From the NCBI RefSeq assembly GCF_028736925.1, contig NZ_JAQZAT010000019.1, positions 34,769 to 98,768 on the forward strand: a DNA stretch of 64,000 nt. The letters are read 5' to 3'. Position 1 is the stretch's first letter. Each line of letters opens with the position of its first letter. The stretch is from Flavivirga sp. 57AJ16 (GTDB lineage Bacteria; Bacteroidota; Bacteroidia; Flavobacteriales; Flavobacteriaceae). The notes beneath the pieces are model-generated. The model saw only the letters and a program-made list of their open reading frames with translations, did no database searches and was not told the DNA's origin. The position numbers and the translations under genes were made by a program. Below are positions 1-9,523 of the stretch, in pieces.

Positions 1-708
1 TAGCTTATCTAACAAATAGGTTCCAGAACCATCTGCTAATTTGCCTCCAAAACCTAATTGCGGAATCGGATTTCCTGTCATTTGAATAGATATAAAAATG
101 GCAGGCACCATAAAAGCAAAAATAAGGACACAATATTGAGCTACCTGAGTATAGGTGATTCCTTTCATCCCCCCCAAAACGGCATAAAACAATACGATGA
201 TCATCCCAATAATAACACCTGTATTAATATCAACTTCCAAAAAACGGGAAAATACAATACCAACACCTCGCATTTGCCCAGCAACATACGTAAAGGACAC
301 TAATAAGGCACAAAACACAGCGACAAGCCGTGCCGTTTTTGAATAATATCGATCGCCTATAAAATCCGGCACCGTAAATTTTCCAAATTTTCGTAGATAA
401 GGTGCTAACAGTAAGGCCAGCAATACGTAACCACCTGTCCACCCCATTAAATAAACAGCACCATCATAACCGGCAAAAGATATAATCCCCGCCATAGATA
501 TAAAAGATGCCGCACTCATCCAATCGGCTGCGGTTGCCATACCATTTGCCAATGGGGATACACCGCCACCTGCGACATAAAACTCTTTTGTAGAACTTGC
601 TCTAGACCAAATAGCAATACCAATATAGATGGCAAACGTAATACCGACAAAAATATAGGTCCAATTTTGAACGTCCAATGGCGCAACCAACATCATACTA
701 CTCATCAT
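1..708 (-). CDS. Na+/solute symporter large subunit, 3' end missing
   Basis: This is the N-terminal 236 residues of a sodium:solute symporter (SSS family), an inner-membrane permease of the acetate/small carboxylate type. The frame stays open to the window edge, so the C-terminus is missing. Several hydrophobic segments are visible, with the SSS-like stretches [17 protein letters not shown] and [21 protein letters not shown]. The start is one of the clustered ATGs at 703-714; 708 is chosen. It overlaps the end of the preceding DUF4212 small-subunit gene by about 11 bases, as is usual for this two-component pair. The substrate cannot be read from the sequence; acetate, propionate or similar is a guess from family membership. 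Confidence 0.85.
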   Translation of the reverse strand, partial: MMSSMMLVAPLDVQNWTYIFVGITFAIYIGIAIWSRASSTKEFYVAGGGVSPLANGMATAADWMSAASFISMAGIISFAGYDGAVYLMGWTGGYVLLALLLAPYLRKFGKFTVPDFIGDRYYSKTARLVAVFCALLVSFTYVAGQMRGVGIVFSRFLEVDINTGVIIGMIIVLFYAVLGGMKGITYTQVAQYCVLIFAFMVPAIFISIQMTGNPIPQLGFGGKLADGSGTYLLDKL

Positions 709-952
709 AACCATATTTTTTATCAAGTTTATTCATAAGACGAACATATACAAATATGAGGATGACAAACACATACATAGATCCTTGTTGTGCAAACCAA
801 AAGCCTAGTTTAAAGCCTCCTAATTTAATGTTATTAAGAACGTCCTTAAATATAATTCCTGCGCCATAAGACACTAGAAACCATACCAACAATAGTATAA
901 GCACATATCTTATGTTTTCTTTCCAATAGGCTTTCGCGTTACTTTTCGTCAT
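698..952 (-). CDS. DUF4212 symporter small subunit
   Basis: An 84-residue membrane protein with two hydrophobic helices (about residues 15-33 and 53-70), preceded by [19 protein letters not shown], which is typical of the DUF4212 small subunit of sodium/substrate symporters. It overlaps the downstream SSS large-subunit gene by about 11 bases. Its own start lies 14 bases inside the end of the AGCS gene, so all three are probably one transcript. The small subunit is presumed to assemble with the large subunit in the inner membrane. Confidence 0.85.
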   Translation of the reverse strand: MTKSNAKAYWKENIRYVLILLLVWFLVSYGAGIIFKDVLNNIKLGGFKLGFWFAQQGSMYVFVILIFVYVRLMNKLDKKYGYDE

Positions 953-2327
953 GATTATTTTTGATTAATTGGTTACTATATTTTTTAAATTCCTTAACAA
1001 CCTTAGACCCCAAAATTAATGTTGCTATCATGGTTGGAACCGCCATAAGGGCAAAAGTGCCATCAATTAAATTTAACATCACACTAAAAGGGGCCGTAGC
1101 AGCTAATATAATGCTTACAATATAAATGTAATTATAATAGTGTTTTTTCTCTGCACCTATTAAAAACGACATACATTTTGTACCATAGTATGCATAAGAA
1201 AATAATGAGGACACACTAAAGATCAAAACACAAAGCATGAGTAAATATTTACCATAAACGGGCATAGCATGGGTAAATGCAGCCGCTGTTAAACTAACGC
1301 CATTATCTGAGGTTGTTTCCCAAACACCTGTTACTAAAATAGCCAAAGCTGTTAATGTACAAACAACCAATGTATCTATAGCGGGGCCTAACATGGCCAC
1401 TAAACCTTCACGCACGGGTTCATCCGTTTTTGCTGCACCATGTGCCATGGGGGCTGTTCCTATACCAGCTTCATTCGAAAAGGCACCACGACGAATTCCC
1501 AATAAAATAAGTGCTCCAAGTACGCCTCCTAAAAATGGTTCGTCTGTAAAATGATTAGCGGTAAAAGCATCAGTGAAAATCATCATAAAATATTTAGGAA
1601 CCACCTCATAATTAGAAATTAAGATAAATAAGACCAGCAGAAAATACAATAACACCATAGAGGGCACCATTTTAGAAGCGGCATGACTAATACGTTTTAA
1701 TCCACCAAGAATAACTACCGAGGTCGACGAGACCAAAACCAAGGCAATGATGAGATTAGACCTTAAATCAACGGCAACGCCATTTGGTATTAATATAATA
1801 TCATTTATGGCCTGTGTTAATTGATTCACATTAACTACAGGTAATGCGCCTATCATTCCAAAAAAACTAAACACAATAGCTAAAGGTTTCCAATGTTTCC
1901 CCAGGCCTTCCATAATAAAGTACATAGGGCCTCCTTGTAAGTCGCCTTTACTATCTTTTCCTCGATACATAATGGCCAAAGTGGAAGTAAAAAACTTGGT
2001 CGACATCCCAACAATAGCACTCACCCACATCCAAAACATCGCGCCAGGACCACCTACAGAAATCGCTACCGCTACACCTGCAATATTGCCCATACCTATC
2101 GTAGAAGAAAGCGCAGTCGTTAAGGCTTTAAAATGACTAATCTGCCCAGGATCGTCAGGATCGTCATACTTACCCCGTAATACTTCAATAGCATGACCAA
2201 TAAACCTAAATGGTAAAAACCTTGACAGTATTAATAGGTACAATCCGCCTCCAATAAGCAGTACTACTAAAGGCAATCCCCAGGCATAATCTGAAAAAGA
2301 TTTAACAATTTGTTCCAATCGATTCAT
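939..2327 (-). CDS. alanine/glycine:cation symporter (AGCS family)
   Basis: A 462-residue polytopic permease of the AGCS (DagA/AlsT) family, which imports small neutral amino acids with Na+ or H+. Family marks include ALSSTIGMGNIAGVAVAI near residue 95, GGPGAMFWMWVSA, LQGGPMYFIMEGLG, and FSNEAGIGTAPMAHG about two thirds along. Length is normal for the family. An AAGGA stretch sits just upstream of the ATG. It heads a minus-strand group followed, with overlaps, by the DUF4212 and SSS symporter subunits, so amino-acid and carboxylate uptake may be co-transcribed. The exact substrate is inferred from family only. Confidence 0.9.
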   Translation of the reverse strand: MNRLEQIVKSFSDYAWGLPLVVLLIGGGLYLLILSRFLPFRFIGHAIEVLRGKYDDPDDPGQISHFKALTTALSSTIGMGNIAGVAVAISVGGPGAMFWMWVSAIVGMSTKFFTSTLAIMYRGKDSKGDLQGGPMYFIMEGLGKHWKPLAIVFSFFGMIGALPVVNVNQLTQAINDIILIPNGVAVDLRSNLIIALVLVSSTSVVILGGLKRISHAASKMVPSMVLLYFLLVLFILISNYEVVPKYFMMIFTDAFTANHFTDEPFLGGVLGALILLGIRRGAFSNEAGIGTAPMAHGAAKTDEPVREGLVAMLGPAIDTLVVCTLTALAILVTGVWETTSDNGVSLTAAAFTHAMPVYGKYLLMLCVLIFSVSSLFSYAYYGTKCMSFLIGAEKKHYYNYIYIVSIILAATAPFSVMLNLIDGTFALMAVPTMIATLILGSKVVKEFKKYSNQLIKNNHDEK

Positions 2328-2493
2328 AATTCCTTGTTAGTTGAATTTATAAATGTATTAAAACTATGTCGATTAATAATGATCGTTATGAATACCTTTT
2401 GAATGAACCTACCGTGTATATACCTTTTTAAAAAAGACACGAATTGCACAAATTTTCACTAATGAGAATGTTTAAAAAGTCTTTATAATTTGA

Positions 2494-2643
2494 TATGTCA
2501 GGTTGAGTACTTCGATAAACTCAGCATAGGCTCTGTCGAAACCTATTGTTGATTATCAGTGATTTAAAACATTTCGACTTTAGTTTATGCTGAGCGCCCG
2601 CCTGCCGGACGGTCAGGGAGCCGAAGTAAATCAATGTGACATA
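2494..2643. repeat. imperfect palindromic intergenic element
   Basis: The ends are TATGTCA and TGACATA. Inside, the left arm carries TTGAGTACTTCGATAAACTC and the right arm a diverged inverse containing TTCGACTTTAG and GCTGAGCG, so the transcript could fold into one long broken hairpin. The same words (GTACTTCG, CTCAGCA, GTCGAAA) recur in the elements at about 22.3 and 28.3 kb. A CCTGCCGG-type palindrome is embedded at about 2600. Short reading frames across 2521-3018 are repeat-derived and not called as genes; the whole gap 2328-3117 holds only repeats. Confidence 0.6.
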
Positions 2644-2829
2644 GCCTTTACTTTTTAGACCTTTAAGCCTATGCAGGCTGGGAGTTCGTGTTCGTTTTGA
2701 GCCAATCACGCCATAAAGTATTGGATTCGCATTAATTAGTGTCATTCGTGTCCAAACTTTTTATTATTCAATATTTGTATGAATACGATAGTTGAAAGAA
2801 CGGGGTGTGACCTATCGCTTTTAGGATAA

Positions 2830-3074
2830 TCTCGCAAAGACGCAAAGGAAATATCGCCAACTATTATTGATATACTGTTTATTGATATACTGTTTATTGA
2901 TAATTGAATTCGTAAATCTCTTAAAGTATGTCGGCTGGTCATTACCGCAATGGGCTCTTTTTAAATCAATCGGGCTTGATAAACCTCTGAATGTTGTGTG
3001 GGTCTCGCAAAGACGCAAAGGAAATACTGCTAACTATTATTGAATTATATTTATTGCTAGTTGAATTCACAAAT
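2830..3074. repeat. diverged direct duplication with internal 15-bp tandem
   Basis: Two copies of a segment of about 70-85 bp, at 2830-2917 and 3003-3074, both begin TCTCGCAAAGACGCAAAGGA and end in GAATTC plus AAAT. The first copy is longer because the 15-mer ATTGATATACTGTTT is repeated in tandem at 2866-2895. A related word, CTCGCATAGATGCAAAGG, occurs near 37750. No coding function is seen. Confidence 0.6.
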
Positions 3075-3117
3075 TGTATTAAATTTACTCTAAGTTCAAT
3101 ATTTAAAACAAACCCCG

Positions 3118-3492
3118 ATGGCTTACGACGAATATTTAGCAGATAGAATACGGCAACAACTCCTGGAAAAACGAGCGGTCTTTACGGAACTTAAAATGAT
3201 GGGAGGTTTATGTTTTAAGGTCGATAATAAAATGCTTTGCGGGATTCACTTAGATAAAAAATACGGGGATCATTTATTAATGGCCCGTGTTGGCGAATCT
3301 GTATATGAAGCGGAGCTTGACAAACCGGAATGTTTGCCCATGGACTTTACGGGGCGCCCCATGCGAGGGTATATTTTTGTAACACCTGATGGTTTTGACA
3401 CTGAAGACGACTTGTCGTATTGGTTGGATTTATGCATTGCTTTTAACCCATTGGCAAAGGCCAGTAAGCCAAAGAAGAAGAAAATCAAATAA
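3118..3492 (+). CDS. TfoX/Sxy N-terminal domain protein
   Basis: A 124-residue cytosolic protein matching the TfoX N-terminal domain alone: MAYDEYLADRIRQQL, then KMMGGLCFKVDNKMLCGI and a GRPMRGYIFV stretch. In gammaproteobacteria full-length TfoX/Sxy is a competence regulator. Single-domain versions in Bacteroidota are common and of unknown role, so no competence function is claimed. The C-terminus ends in a lysine-rich tail (KPKKKKIK) that may bind nucleic acid. It lies 28 bases upstream of the chromate transporter on the same strand. Start ATG at 3118. Confidence 0.8.
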   Translation: MAYDEYLADRIRQQLLEKRAVFTELKMMGGLCFKVDNKMLCGIHLDKKYGDHLLMARVGESVYEAELDKPECLPMDFTGRPMRGYIFVTPDGFDTEDDLSYWLDLCIAFNPLAKASKPKKKKIK

Positions 3493-3520
3493 TACGCTAT
3501 ATATCCTTGAACATCACAAC

Positions 3521-4642
3521 ATGTCCAAAAAAACGAAACCCATAGAAATTGCCAAACTATTTTTAAAATTAGGCAGTATCGCATTTGGTGGCCCTGCTGC
3601 TCATATAGCTATGATGGAAGATGAGGTGGTTAAGAAAAGAAAGTGGATGACACAAGAACACTTTCTCGATCTTGTTGGTGCCACCAACTTAATTCCAGGG
3701 CCTAACTCTACGGAAATGACCATGCACTGCGGACATGAACGCGCTGGGTGGAAAGGTTTATTAGTCGCTGGAATTTGCTTTATTTTTCCAGCGGTTGTTA
3801 TTACTTCTGTATTGGCGTACCTCTATCAGGAATATGGTCAGTTACCAAAAGTAGAACCTTTTATTTATGGTATTAAACCTGCGGTTATTGCCATTATTTT
3901 AATGGCAGCTTTCCGTCTTGGCAAAAAGGCCATTAAAAATACAGAGCTAGCTATCTTAGGTAGTGCCACCTTAGCGGCCTGTGTATTTGGAGTCAATGAA
4001 ATAGCAGCACTTTTTGGTTGTGGCTTACTGGGTTTAGCACTTTATTTTATCAAAAAAAAAAGCAGCAACTTAAACAGTTTTATACCGCTTTTAATATTTC
4101 AGGCAACGGATCCATTAAAAATAGGGGGGCTAAAAATATTTCTTACCTTTTTAAAAGTGGGTGCTATTTTATACGGCAGCGGTTATGTGTTATTTGCTTT
4201 TCTCGATACCGAATTGGTTGCAAACGGATGGTTAACAAGACAGGCACTCATTGATGCGGTTGCCATCGGACAGATCACACCGGGCCCTGTTTTATCGACC
4301 GCTACATTTATTGGCTGGCAAATGCATGGTATTTGGGGTGCCATGGCTGCAACCATTGGGATTTTTCTTCCTTCCTTTCTTTTCGTCTTCATCTTAAATC
4401 CTTTGATTCCCAAAATGCGGAAATCAAAAATCATGAGGGCGTTTTTAGATGCCGTTAACGTTGCGGCTGTTGCCTTAATCCTTACTGTCTGCATCAATAT
4501 GATAAAAGATACGGTTACAGATTGGCGAACTGTTTTAATAGCAGTCGTTAGTTTAGTAGTCATTTTTGTTTTTAAGAAACTAAATAGTGCTTTTATTGTT
4601 TTGGGTGGCGCGGTGTTTGGGTTTTTGTTGAGTTTGATGTAA
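3521..4642 (+). CDS. chrA: chromate efflux transporter, CHR family
   Basis: A 373-residue membrane protein with two homologous CHR domains. The first carries KLGSIAFGGPAAHIAMMEDE and NLIPGPNSTEMTMHCG; the second carries ILYGSGYVLFAFLD and IGQITPGPVLSTATFIGWQ. These paired GGP/PGP motifs define the long-chain ChrA type, which exports chromate or related oxyanions across the inner membrane. The frame is open further upstream, but the ATG at 3521 (MSKKTKPIEIAKLFLKLGS) fits the family start and lies just after the TfoX-like gene. Physiological substrate is inferred; many ChrA homologues have not been tested. Confidence 0.88.
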   Translation: MSKKTKPIEIAKLFLKLGSIAFGGPAAHIAMMEDEVVKKRKWMTQEHFLDLVGATNLIPGPNSTEMTMHCGHERAGWKGLLVAGICFIFPAVVITSVLAYLYQEYGQLPKVEPFIYGIKPAVIAIILMAAFRLGKKAIKNTELAILGSATLAACVFGVNEIAALFGCGLLGLALYFIKKKSSNLNSFIPLLIFQATDPLKIGGLKIFLTFLKVGAILYGSGYVLFAFLDTELVANGWLTRQALIDAVAIGQITPGPVLSTATFIGWQMHGIWGAMAATIGIFLPSFLFVFILNPLIPKMRKSKIMRAFLDAVNVAAVALILTVCINMIKDTVTDWRTVLIAVVSLVVIFVFKKLNSAFIVLGGAVFGFLLSLM

Positions 4643-4652
4643 AACCCACTTA

Positions 4653-4830
4653 AGTATTAACACAGTATACAATACTAACAAAATAGCAGTAAAAGCAGGA
4701 GATAAAGATTCTCAAAAAGTTATTGAAATATTACAAAAACCCATATTTACAAAAGGATGCTTGGAGTTACAACTGGCAAAGGGTTTTATAAATACCCTAA
4801 CCCTGCTTATAAAAGTGAAGGCTTTATTAA
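4653..4830 (+). pseudogene. remnant of 3-hydroxyacyl-CoA dehydrogenase, C-terminal end
   Basis: Translation from 4653 gives SINTVYNTNKIAVKAGDK and then a helix-like stretch. After a one-base frame change near 4757 it continues as LGVTTGKGFYKYPNPAY. The last phrase is the conserved C-terminal signature of 3-hydroxybutyryl-CoA (3-hydroxyacyl-CoA) dehydrogenases. A single missing A in AAAGGATGCTTGG would explain the frameshift. The N-terminal NAD-binding part is absent, and sequence after about 4830 no longer resembles the family. It sits between the chromate transporter and the Fic gene. The rest of the 4643-5108 gap shows no gene. Confidence 0.65.
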
Positions 4831-5066
4831 AATGTCCAGAATGTTCGAAAAATTAAAACGTGCTACAACAAAACGTATAAAATTTATAACAAATTTGTCT
4901 AAGATTTTGGCTGCAGTCTATTTTTTCTATTCGGTTTGTATTTACTAAGTTAGGCCCTTGAAACACGCAACTAATCTTATACAAATATGTTGCCTGTAAG
5001 CAAAAAAATGACAGTGCGGAGATTAATAGCTGTAATCTAAGCATATTTTACGGGAAATATTTCTTT

Positions 5067-5104
5067 TGCGGAGAATAAGCAGTATATTTACCGCATAATT
5101 TGCG
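5067..5104. promoter_or_regulatory. possible operator upstream of the Fic gene
   Basis: TGCGG at 5067-5071 is mirrored by CCGCA at 5091-5095, followed by another TGCG at 5101-5104, immediately before the Fic start. A TATATTTA stretch resembling a -7 box lies inside the dyad. A repressor bound here would cover the promoter. The Fic protein has a winged-helix-like C-terminus, so self-regulation is an inference. Confidence 0.35.
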
Positions 5105-5108
5105 TAGA

Positions 5109-6233
5109 ATGAAAATTTATATACACGAAAAAGAAAACTGGACTGACTTTACTTGGGACCATAAGAAAGTGATGACAAAACTAGGTGAAGCTAGAAATCA
5201 ACAAGGCAGGCTTCTTGGGAAAATGGAATCCCTGGGCTTTGATTTACAAAATGAAGCGGTATTGAACACCTTAACTTTAGATGTTATAAAATCATCTGAA
5301 ATCGAAGGCGATTTTTTAGAAATAGAACAAGTACGTTCTTCAATTGCTCGAAGACTAGGAATTGAAATTGCAGGCTCAGTAGAATCGGATCGCCATGTTG
5401 AAGGTATAGTTGAAATGATGCTTGACGCTACGCAAAGATATAACTTGCCTTTAACTAAAGACAGATTGTTTGGGTGGCATGCAGCACTGTTCCCTTCAGG
5501 TTGGAGTAATCTTTATAAAATCACAGTTGCCGACTGGAGAAAAGACACGACTGGTCCTATGCAAGTTGTGTCAGGACCTATGGGAAAAGAAAAAGTTCAT
5601 TATCAAGCTCCGAGTTCTGACAGAATAGAACCAGAAATAATAAAATTTCTGGAATGGTTTGAAAACGAGCATGAAATAGACTTGGTTCTTAAAGCAGCTA
5701 TTGCTCATTTATGGTTCGTAACAATTCACCCATTCGACGATGGAAACGGACGAATTACAAGAGCAATTACAGATATGACATTGACTCGTTCTGACAAAAG
5801 TATCAGGCGGTTCTACAGTATGTCTGCGCAAATTAGAGTTGAAAGAAAACAGTACTATGAAAAACTTGAAAAAACACAAAAAGGAAATTCAGATATAACA
5901 GAATGGGTTTTGTGGTTTTTGCAATGTTTAATAAATGCTATTGACTCCACAGAAGAAACTTTATCGAAAATATTTCATAAAGCAGAATTTTGGAAATTAC
6001 ATTCCATTACAATTCTTAATAACAGGCAACAAAAAATAATAAACAGAATGCTTGATGGATTTGACGGAAAGTTAACAACTTCGAAATGGGGAAAAATCAA
6101 CAAGTGCTCTCAAGATACAGCTCTTCGAGATATTCAAGATTTGATTAAAAAAGATATCTTAAAAAAAGAAGCTAGTGGTGGACGAAGCACTAGTTATGAA
6201 TTGAAAGAACTGCCTGACCATAACGAAGTATAA
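5109..6233 (+). CDS. Fic family AMP-transferase with DUF4172 and C-terminal HTH
   Basis: A 374-residue Fic protein. The catalytic motif HPFDDGNGR lies at residues 207-215, with the key His and the phosphate-binding GNGR loop intact. The N-terminal DUF4172-like part contains the inhibitory helix motif SSEIEG (residues 62-67, S-x-x-x-E-G), which in class II Fic proteins places a Glu in the ATP site and restrains activity. The C-terminal 80 residues look like a winged helix. Such proteins transfer AMP (or other NMP) to hydroxyls on target proteins. The ATG at 5109 is preferred over a TTG at 5100. No partner antitoxin gene is adjacent, consistent with built-in inhibition. The flanking pseudogene suggests the gene arrived by insertion. 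Confidence 0.88.
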   Translation: MKIYIHEKENWTDFTWDHKKVMTKLGEARNQQGRLLGKMESLGFDLQNEAVLNTLTLDVIKSSEIEGDFLEIEQVRSSIARRLGIEIAGSVESDRHVEGIVEMMLDATQRYNLPLTKDRLFGWHAALFPSGWSNLYKITVADWRKDTTGPMQVVSGPMGKEKVHYQAPSSDRIEPEIIKFLEWFENEHEIDLVLKAAIAHLWFVTIHPFDDGNGRITRAITDMTLTRSDKSIRRFYSMSAQIRVERKQYYEKLEKTQKGNSDITEWVLWFLQCLINAIDSTEETLSKIFHKAEFWKLHSITILNNRQQKIINRMLDGFDGKLTTSKWGKINKCSQDTALRDIQDLIKKDILKKEASGGRSTSYELKELPDHNEV

Positions 6234-6424
6234 AAAACAATAGTCGAGATAGTAGTAATATCAAGGGTTGTTGCCCACTTCAACTTTTCCCTAAATTAAC
6301 AGTAAAGCACTATGCATCCGACTACTACCCTTACATCAACCGTTGTAATAAATACCATTCCTCGAAACGTTATTTCATTAGCAATACATCAATCATACCA
6401 AAGCACAACACACAAAGAAAAGTT

Positions 6425-7372
6425 CTACCCCAAATACCCCAACACATTCCCTTCAATACGTTCCTGTATATTAGAAACATCTGCTTTTACAAAGGTTTCG
6501 CCCGTAATATTCTCGTAAAGCTCTATATAACGCTCACTAACAGATTCAATATAATCATCGCTCATAAAAGGCACCGTCTGTCCTTCCAATCCTTGAAAGC
6601 CATTGCTTATTAACCATTGGCGTACAAACTCTTTAGAAAGCTGTTTCTGCGCTTCTCCTCTATCCTGACGTTCTTGATAGCCATCTGCATAAAAATAACG
6701 AGAAGAATCCGGGGTATGTATTTCATCAATGAGTACAATTTGTCCGTCCTTGGTTTTTCCAAACTCATATTTAGTATCTACTAAAATAAGGCCTCGGGAT
6801 GCCGCAATGTCACTGCCACGTTGAAACAGTTTACGCGTATAATCTTCTAACACCACATAGTCGGCTTCCGAAACAATCCCACGTCTTAGAATATCCTCAC
6901 GAGAGATATCCTCATCATGATCCCCTTGTTCCGCCTTAGTTGCAGGTGTAATAATAGGCTCTGGGAACTTATCGTTTTCTTTCATGCCTTCTGGCATAGG
7001 CACACCACAAAGCAAGCGCTTACCAGCTTTATATTCGCGTGCTGCATGCCCGGACATATACCCACGTATCACCATTTCCACCTTAAAGGGGGCACATAGA
7101 TGGCCTACGGCTACATTAGGGTCTGGTGTCGCCGTTAACCAGTTAGGGACTAAATCTTCGGTCGCAGCCATCATTTTGGTCGCAATCTGATTTAAGATTT
7201 GCCCTTTATATGGAATCCCTTTGGGCATCACAACATCAAACGCAGAAAGTCTGTCGGTTGCAATCATGACCAATTCATCATCATTGATATTGTATACTTC
7301 CCTTACTTTTCCTTTGTAAACACTCTTTTGGTTTGGAAAATTGAAATTGGTATCTATTATGGTGTTACTCAT
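6425..7372 (-). CDS. purC: SAICAR synthase
   Basis: A 315-residue phosphoribosylaminoimidazole-succinocarboxamide synthase, which joins CAIR and aspartate with ATP in de novo purine synthesis. Visible family motifs are GKVREVYNI, the [18 protein letters not shown] stretch near residue 42, [29 protein letters not shown] and [13 protein letters not shown]. Length fits the longer bacterial form. It is transcribed away from the Fic gene and lies downstream of phoH with hairpins between, so it probably has its own promoter. Confidence 0.95.
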   Translation of the reverse strand: MSNTIIDTNFNFPNQKSVYKGKVREVYNINDDELVMIATDRLSAFDVVMPKGIPYKGQILNQIATKMMAATEDLVPNWLTATPDPNVAVGHLCAPFKVEMVIRGYMSGHAAREYKAGKRLLCGVPMPEGMKENDKFPEPIITPATKAEQGDHDEDISREDILRRGIVSEADYVVLEDYTRKLFQRGSDIAASRGLILVDTKYEFGKTKDGQIVLIDEIHTPDSSRYFYADGYQERQDRGEAQKQLSKEFVRQWLISNGFQGLEGQTVPFMSDDYIESVSERYIELYENITGETFVKADVSNIQERIEGNVLGYLG

Positions 7373-7395
7373 AGCCCTCTCTGTCTTTCAGATAG

Positions 7396-7473
7396 CTCTC
7401 CCTAAGGGAGAGAAACTCTTTTTAAATTAATATTTATGTTATTGTAATCCGCTAATTTTCCCCTTTGGGGAAA
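7396..7473. terminator. two short hairpins between phoH and purC
   Basis: TTTCCCC-TTT-GGGGAAA at 7457-7473 lies just after the phoH stop, and CTCTCCC-TAA-GGGAGAG at 7396-7412 lies just upstream of the purC start. Both are perfect stems with three-base loops. The U-tracts are weak, so termination of phoH transcripts is likely but not certain. Confidence 0.35.
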
Positions 7474-7493
7474 TGTCCAAAGGACAATAGGGA

Positions 7494-8447
7494 TTAGGAT
7501 CTGTTCTCTATCCCTTCATAAGCCTCAATCACCTTTTTAACCAGTTTGTGACGAATCACATCTTTATCATCTAAAAATACCATCCCTACACCATCTACAT
7601 TTTTCAAAATCAACAACGCTTCTTTTAACCCCGAAATGGTACGACGCGGTAAATCTATTTGCCCGGGATCGCCAGTCAATAAAAACTTGGCGTTTTTGCC
7701 CATACGGGTTAAAAACATTTTCATTTGTGCATGTGTTGTGTTTTGACCTTCATCTAAAATCACAAAAGCGTTATCAAGCGTTCGCCCACGCATAAATGCC
7801 AATGGTGCTATTTGAATGGTGCCTTTTTCTATATAGCTTGCCAACTTTTCGGGAGCGATCATATCACGTAATGCATCGTATAATGGTTGCATATAAGGGT
7901 CCAATTTTTCCTTTAGATCGCCTGGTAAAAAACCTAAATTCTCACCTGCTTCAACGGCTGGACGGGTTAAAATAATACGCTTAACTTCCTTATTTTTTAG
8001 TGCTTGAACTGCCAACGCAACACCCGTATAGGTTTTGCCCGTACCAGCAGGGCCAATAGCAAAAACCATATCGTTTTTACGCATAAGCTCTACCAACTTA
8101 CGCTGATTTGCCGTTTGCGCTTTTATAAGTTTACCACCAACCCCATGCACGATAACTTCACCACTTTCTTTTGAGGTGGTATAATCGTCGCTACTTTGGC
8201 TTGTTAAAACGCGCTCAATAACATTCTCATCCAGCTTATTATATTTTGCAAAGTGCTTTAAAAGCATCGTGATTCTACGGTCGAATTCCTCTAATAGTTC
8301 CTCATCACCAAAGGCTTTAATTTTATTACCCCTTGCGACAATTTTGAGTTTAGGAAAATACTTTTTTAAAAGTGCTATATTGGCATTTTGTGCTCCGAAA
8401 AATTCTTTTGGAGTAATTTCTTCAAGTTCGATTACAATTTCATTCAA
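7494..8447 (-). CDS. phoH: PhoH family ATPase
   Basis: A 317-residue PhoH-like (PhoL type) cytosolic NTPase. An N-terminal KH-like region (about residues 1-85) precedes the P-loop domain, with Walker A GPAGTGKT at 132-139, Walker B as FVILDEGQNTT, and the sensor stretch LTGDPGQIDLP. The family is linked to RNA handling and ribosome maturation, often beside ybeY; no such neighbour is present here. Start ATG at 8447, divergent from the SAM hydrolase gene. Confidence 0.92.
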   Translation of the reverse strand: MNEIVIELEEITPKEFFGAQNANIALLKKYFPKLKIVARGNKIKAFGDEELLEEFDRRITMLLKHFAKYNKLDENVIERVLTSQSSDDYTTSKESGEVIVHGVGGKLIKAQTANQRKLVELMRKNDMVFAIGPAGTGKTYTGVALAVQALKNKEVKRIILTRPAVEAGENLGFLPGDLKEKLDPYMQPLYDALRDMIAPEKLASYIEKGTIQIAPLAFMRGRTLDNAFVILDEGQNTTHAQMKMFLTRMGKNAKFLLTGDPGQIDLPRRTISGLKEALLILKNVDGVGMVFLDDKDVIRHKLVKKVIEAYEGIENRS

Positions 8448-8616
8448 AGGCGTGGATTTTATTTTTGCATTTCATCAGATTTTAAATGAAAATAATATTT
8501 AATCGATGAAATGATTTCATTAGTTTTATTCAGTTTTTCTTATTTCTTTAAATACGTCTTCATGAACCTACATTTTTCATGCAAAACATAAAATGAAAAC
8601 GAAAATTTTATGTAGG

Positions 8617-8646
8617 TTTGTTAAAACTCAAAAATACATAAATTTG
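8617..8646 (+). promoter_or_regulatory. Bacteroidota-type promoter for the SAM hydrolase gene
   Basis: TTTG at 8617-8620 and TAAATTTG at 8639-8646 are separated by 18 bases, a full match to the flavobacterial -33/-7 consensus. The start codon is 39 bases downstream of the -7 box. Confidence 0.6.
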
Positions 8647-8684
8647 GGTGACCAAACGCTAAAAACATATCAACAATTTTGCCA

Positions 8685-9521
8685 ATGGCGATAATAACAT
8701 TAACTACCGATTTTGGTGAAAAAGATCACTTTGCTGGCGCAACAAAAGGGGCCATTTATAGCGAACTTCCAGATGCTAGGATTGTTGATATCTCTCATTC
8801 TATTTCGCCTTTTAGTATTCCTGAAGCGGCTTATATAATCAAAAATGTGTACAGTAGTTTTCCTAAAGGCACAATACATATTATTGGTATTGATTCTGAA
8901 ATAACCCCAGAAAATAAACACATTGCCGTAAAACTGGACGATCATTTTTTTATTTGTGCAAATAATGGTATTATGAGCATGATCTGTGCAGAAATTTCTC
9001 CCGACAAAATTGTAGAAATTAATATCCATGATAAAATACAAACAAGCTTTCCCGTTCTAGATGTATTTGTAAAAGCGGCATGCCATATTGCACGCGGAGG
9101 CACTTTAGAAATTATTGGAAAAACTATTGATGAGATAAAACCTATTAAGAACGTTGTCCCTTATGTAAATGATGATAAAACGCAAATTATTGGTAGAGTT
9201 ATTTATATAGACAACTACGGTAACGTGATTACAAACATTAAAAGAAGCTTCTTTGAGGCGATACAGAAAGGACGTGATTTTGAGATTTCGGCAAGAAACA
9301 ATAAATTTAAGACCATTTATGAAAAATACAGTGATTTTGTTAATTTCGAAATAGAAGAAAGCAAACGGAACGATGAAGGCCGAGGGCTAGTGGTTTTTAA
9401 TTCCGGTGATTTTTTGGAAATTGCCGTCTACAAAAGTAATAGCAGTACCGTTGGTAGTGCATCAACGCTTATGGGGCTTGACTTAATGGATACTGTAAGT
9501 GTTAATTTCATAAAAGCATAA
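8685..9521 (+). CDS. SAM hydroxide adenosyltransferase (DUF62)
   Basis: A 278-residue enzyme of the fluorinase-like family that hydrolyses S-adenosylmethionine to adenosine and methionine. Family features are ITLTTDFGEKDHFAGATKGA at the N-terminus, IVDISHSISPFSIPEAAY, IIGIDSEIT, and a C-terminal barrel with VIYIDNYGNVITNI. The ATG at 8685 starts directly before the TTDFG core; an upstream in-frame TTG is less likely. A strong promoter precedes it. The ABM-domain gene begins 2 bases after the stop, so the two are co-transcribed. The chlorinase/fluorinase alternative is unlikely given the common housekeeping form. Confidence 0.9.
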   Translation: MAIITLTTDFGEKDHFAGATKGAIYSELPDARIVDISHSISPFSIPEAAYIIKNVYSSFPKGTIHIIGIDSEITPENKHIAVKLDDHFFICANNGIMSMICAEISPDKIVEINIHDKIQTSFPVLDVFVKAACHIARGGTLEIIGKTIDEIKPIKNVVPYVNDDKTQIIGRVIYIDNYGNVITNIKRSFFEAIQKGRDFEISARNNKFKTIYEKYSDFVNFEIEESKRNDEGRGLVVFNSGDFLEIAVYKSNSSTVGSASTLMGLDLMDTVSVNFIKA

Positions 9522-9523
9522 GC

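Noticed and set aside
2521..3018. Three minus-strand short frames in the gap after the AGCS symporter
   Set aside because: They follow the arms of inverted and direct repeats and have no protein-like pattern.
6312..6518. 68-residue plus-strand frame after the Fic gene
   Set aside because: Its second half is antisense to the purC 3' end and the first half has no recognisable pattern.
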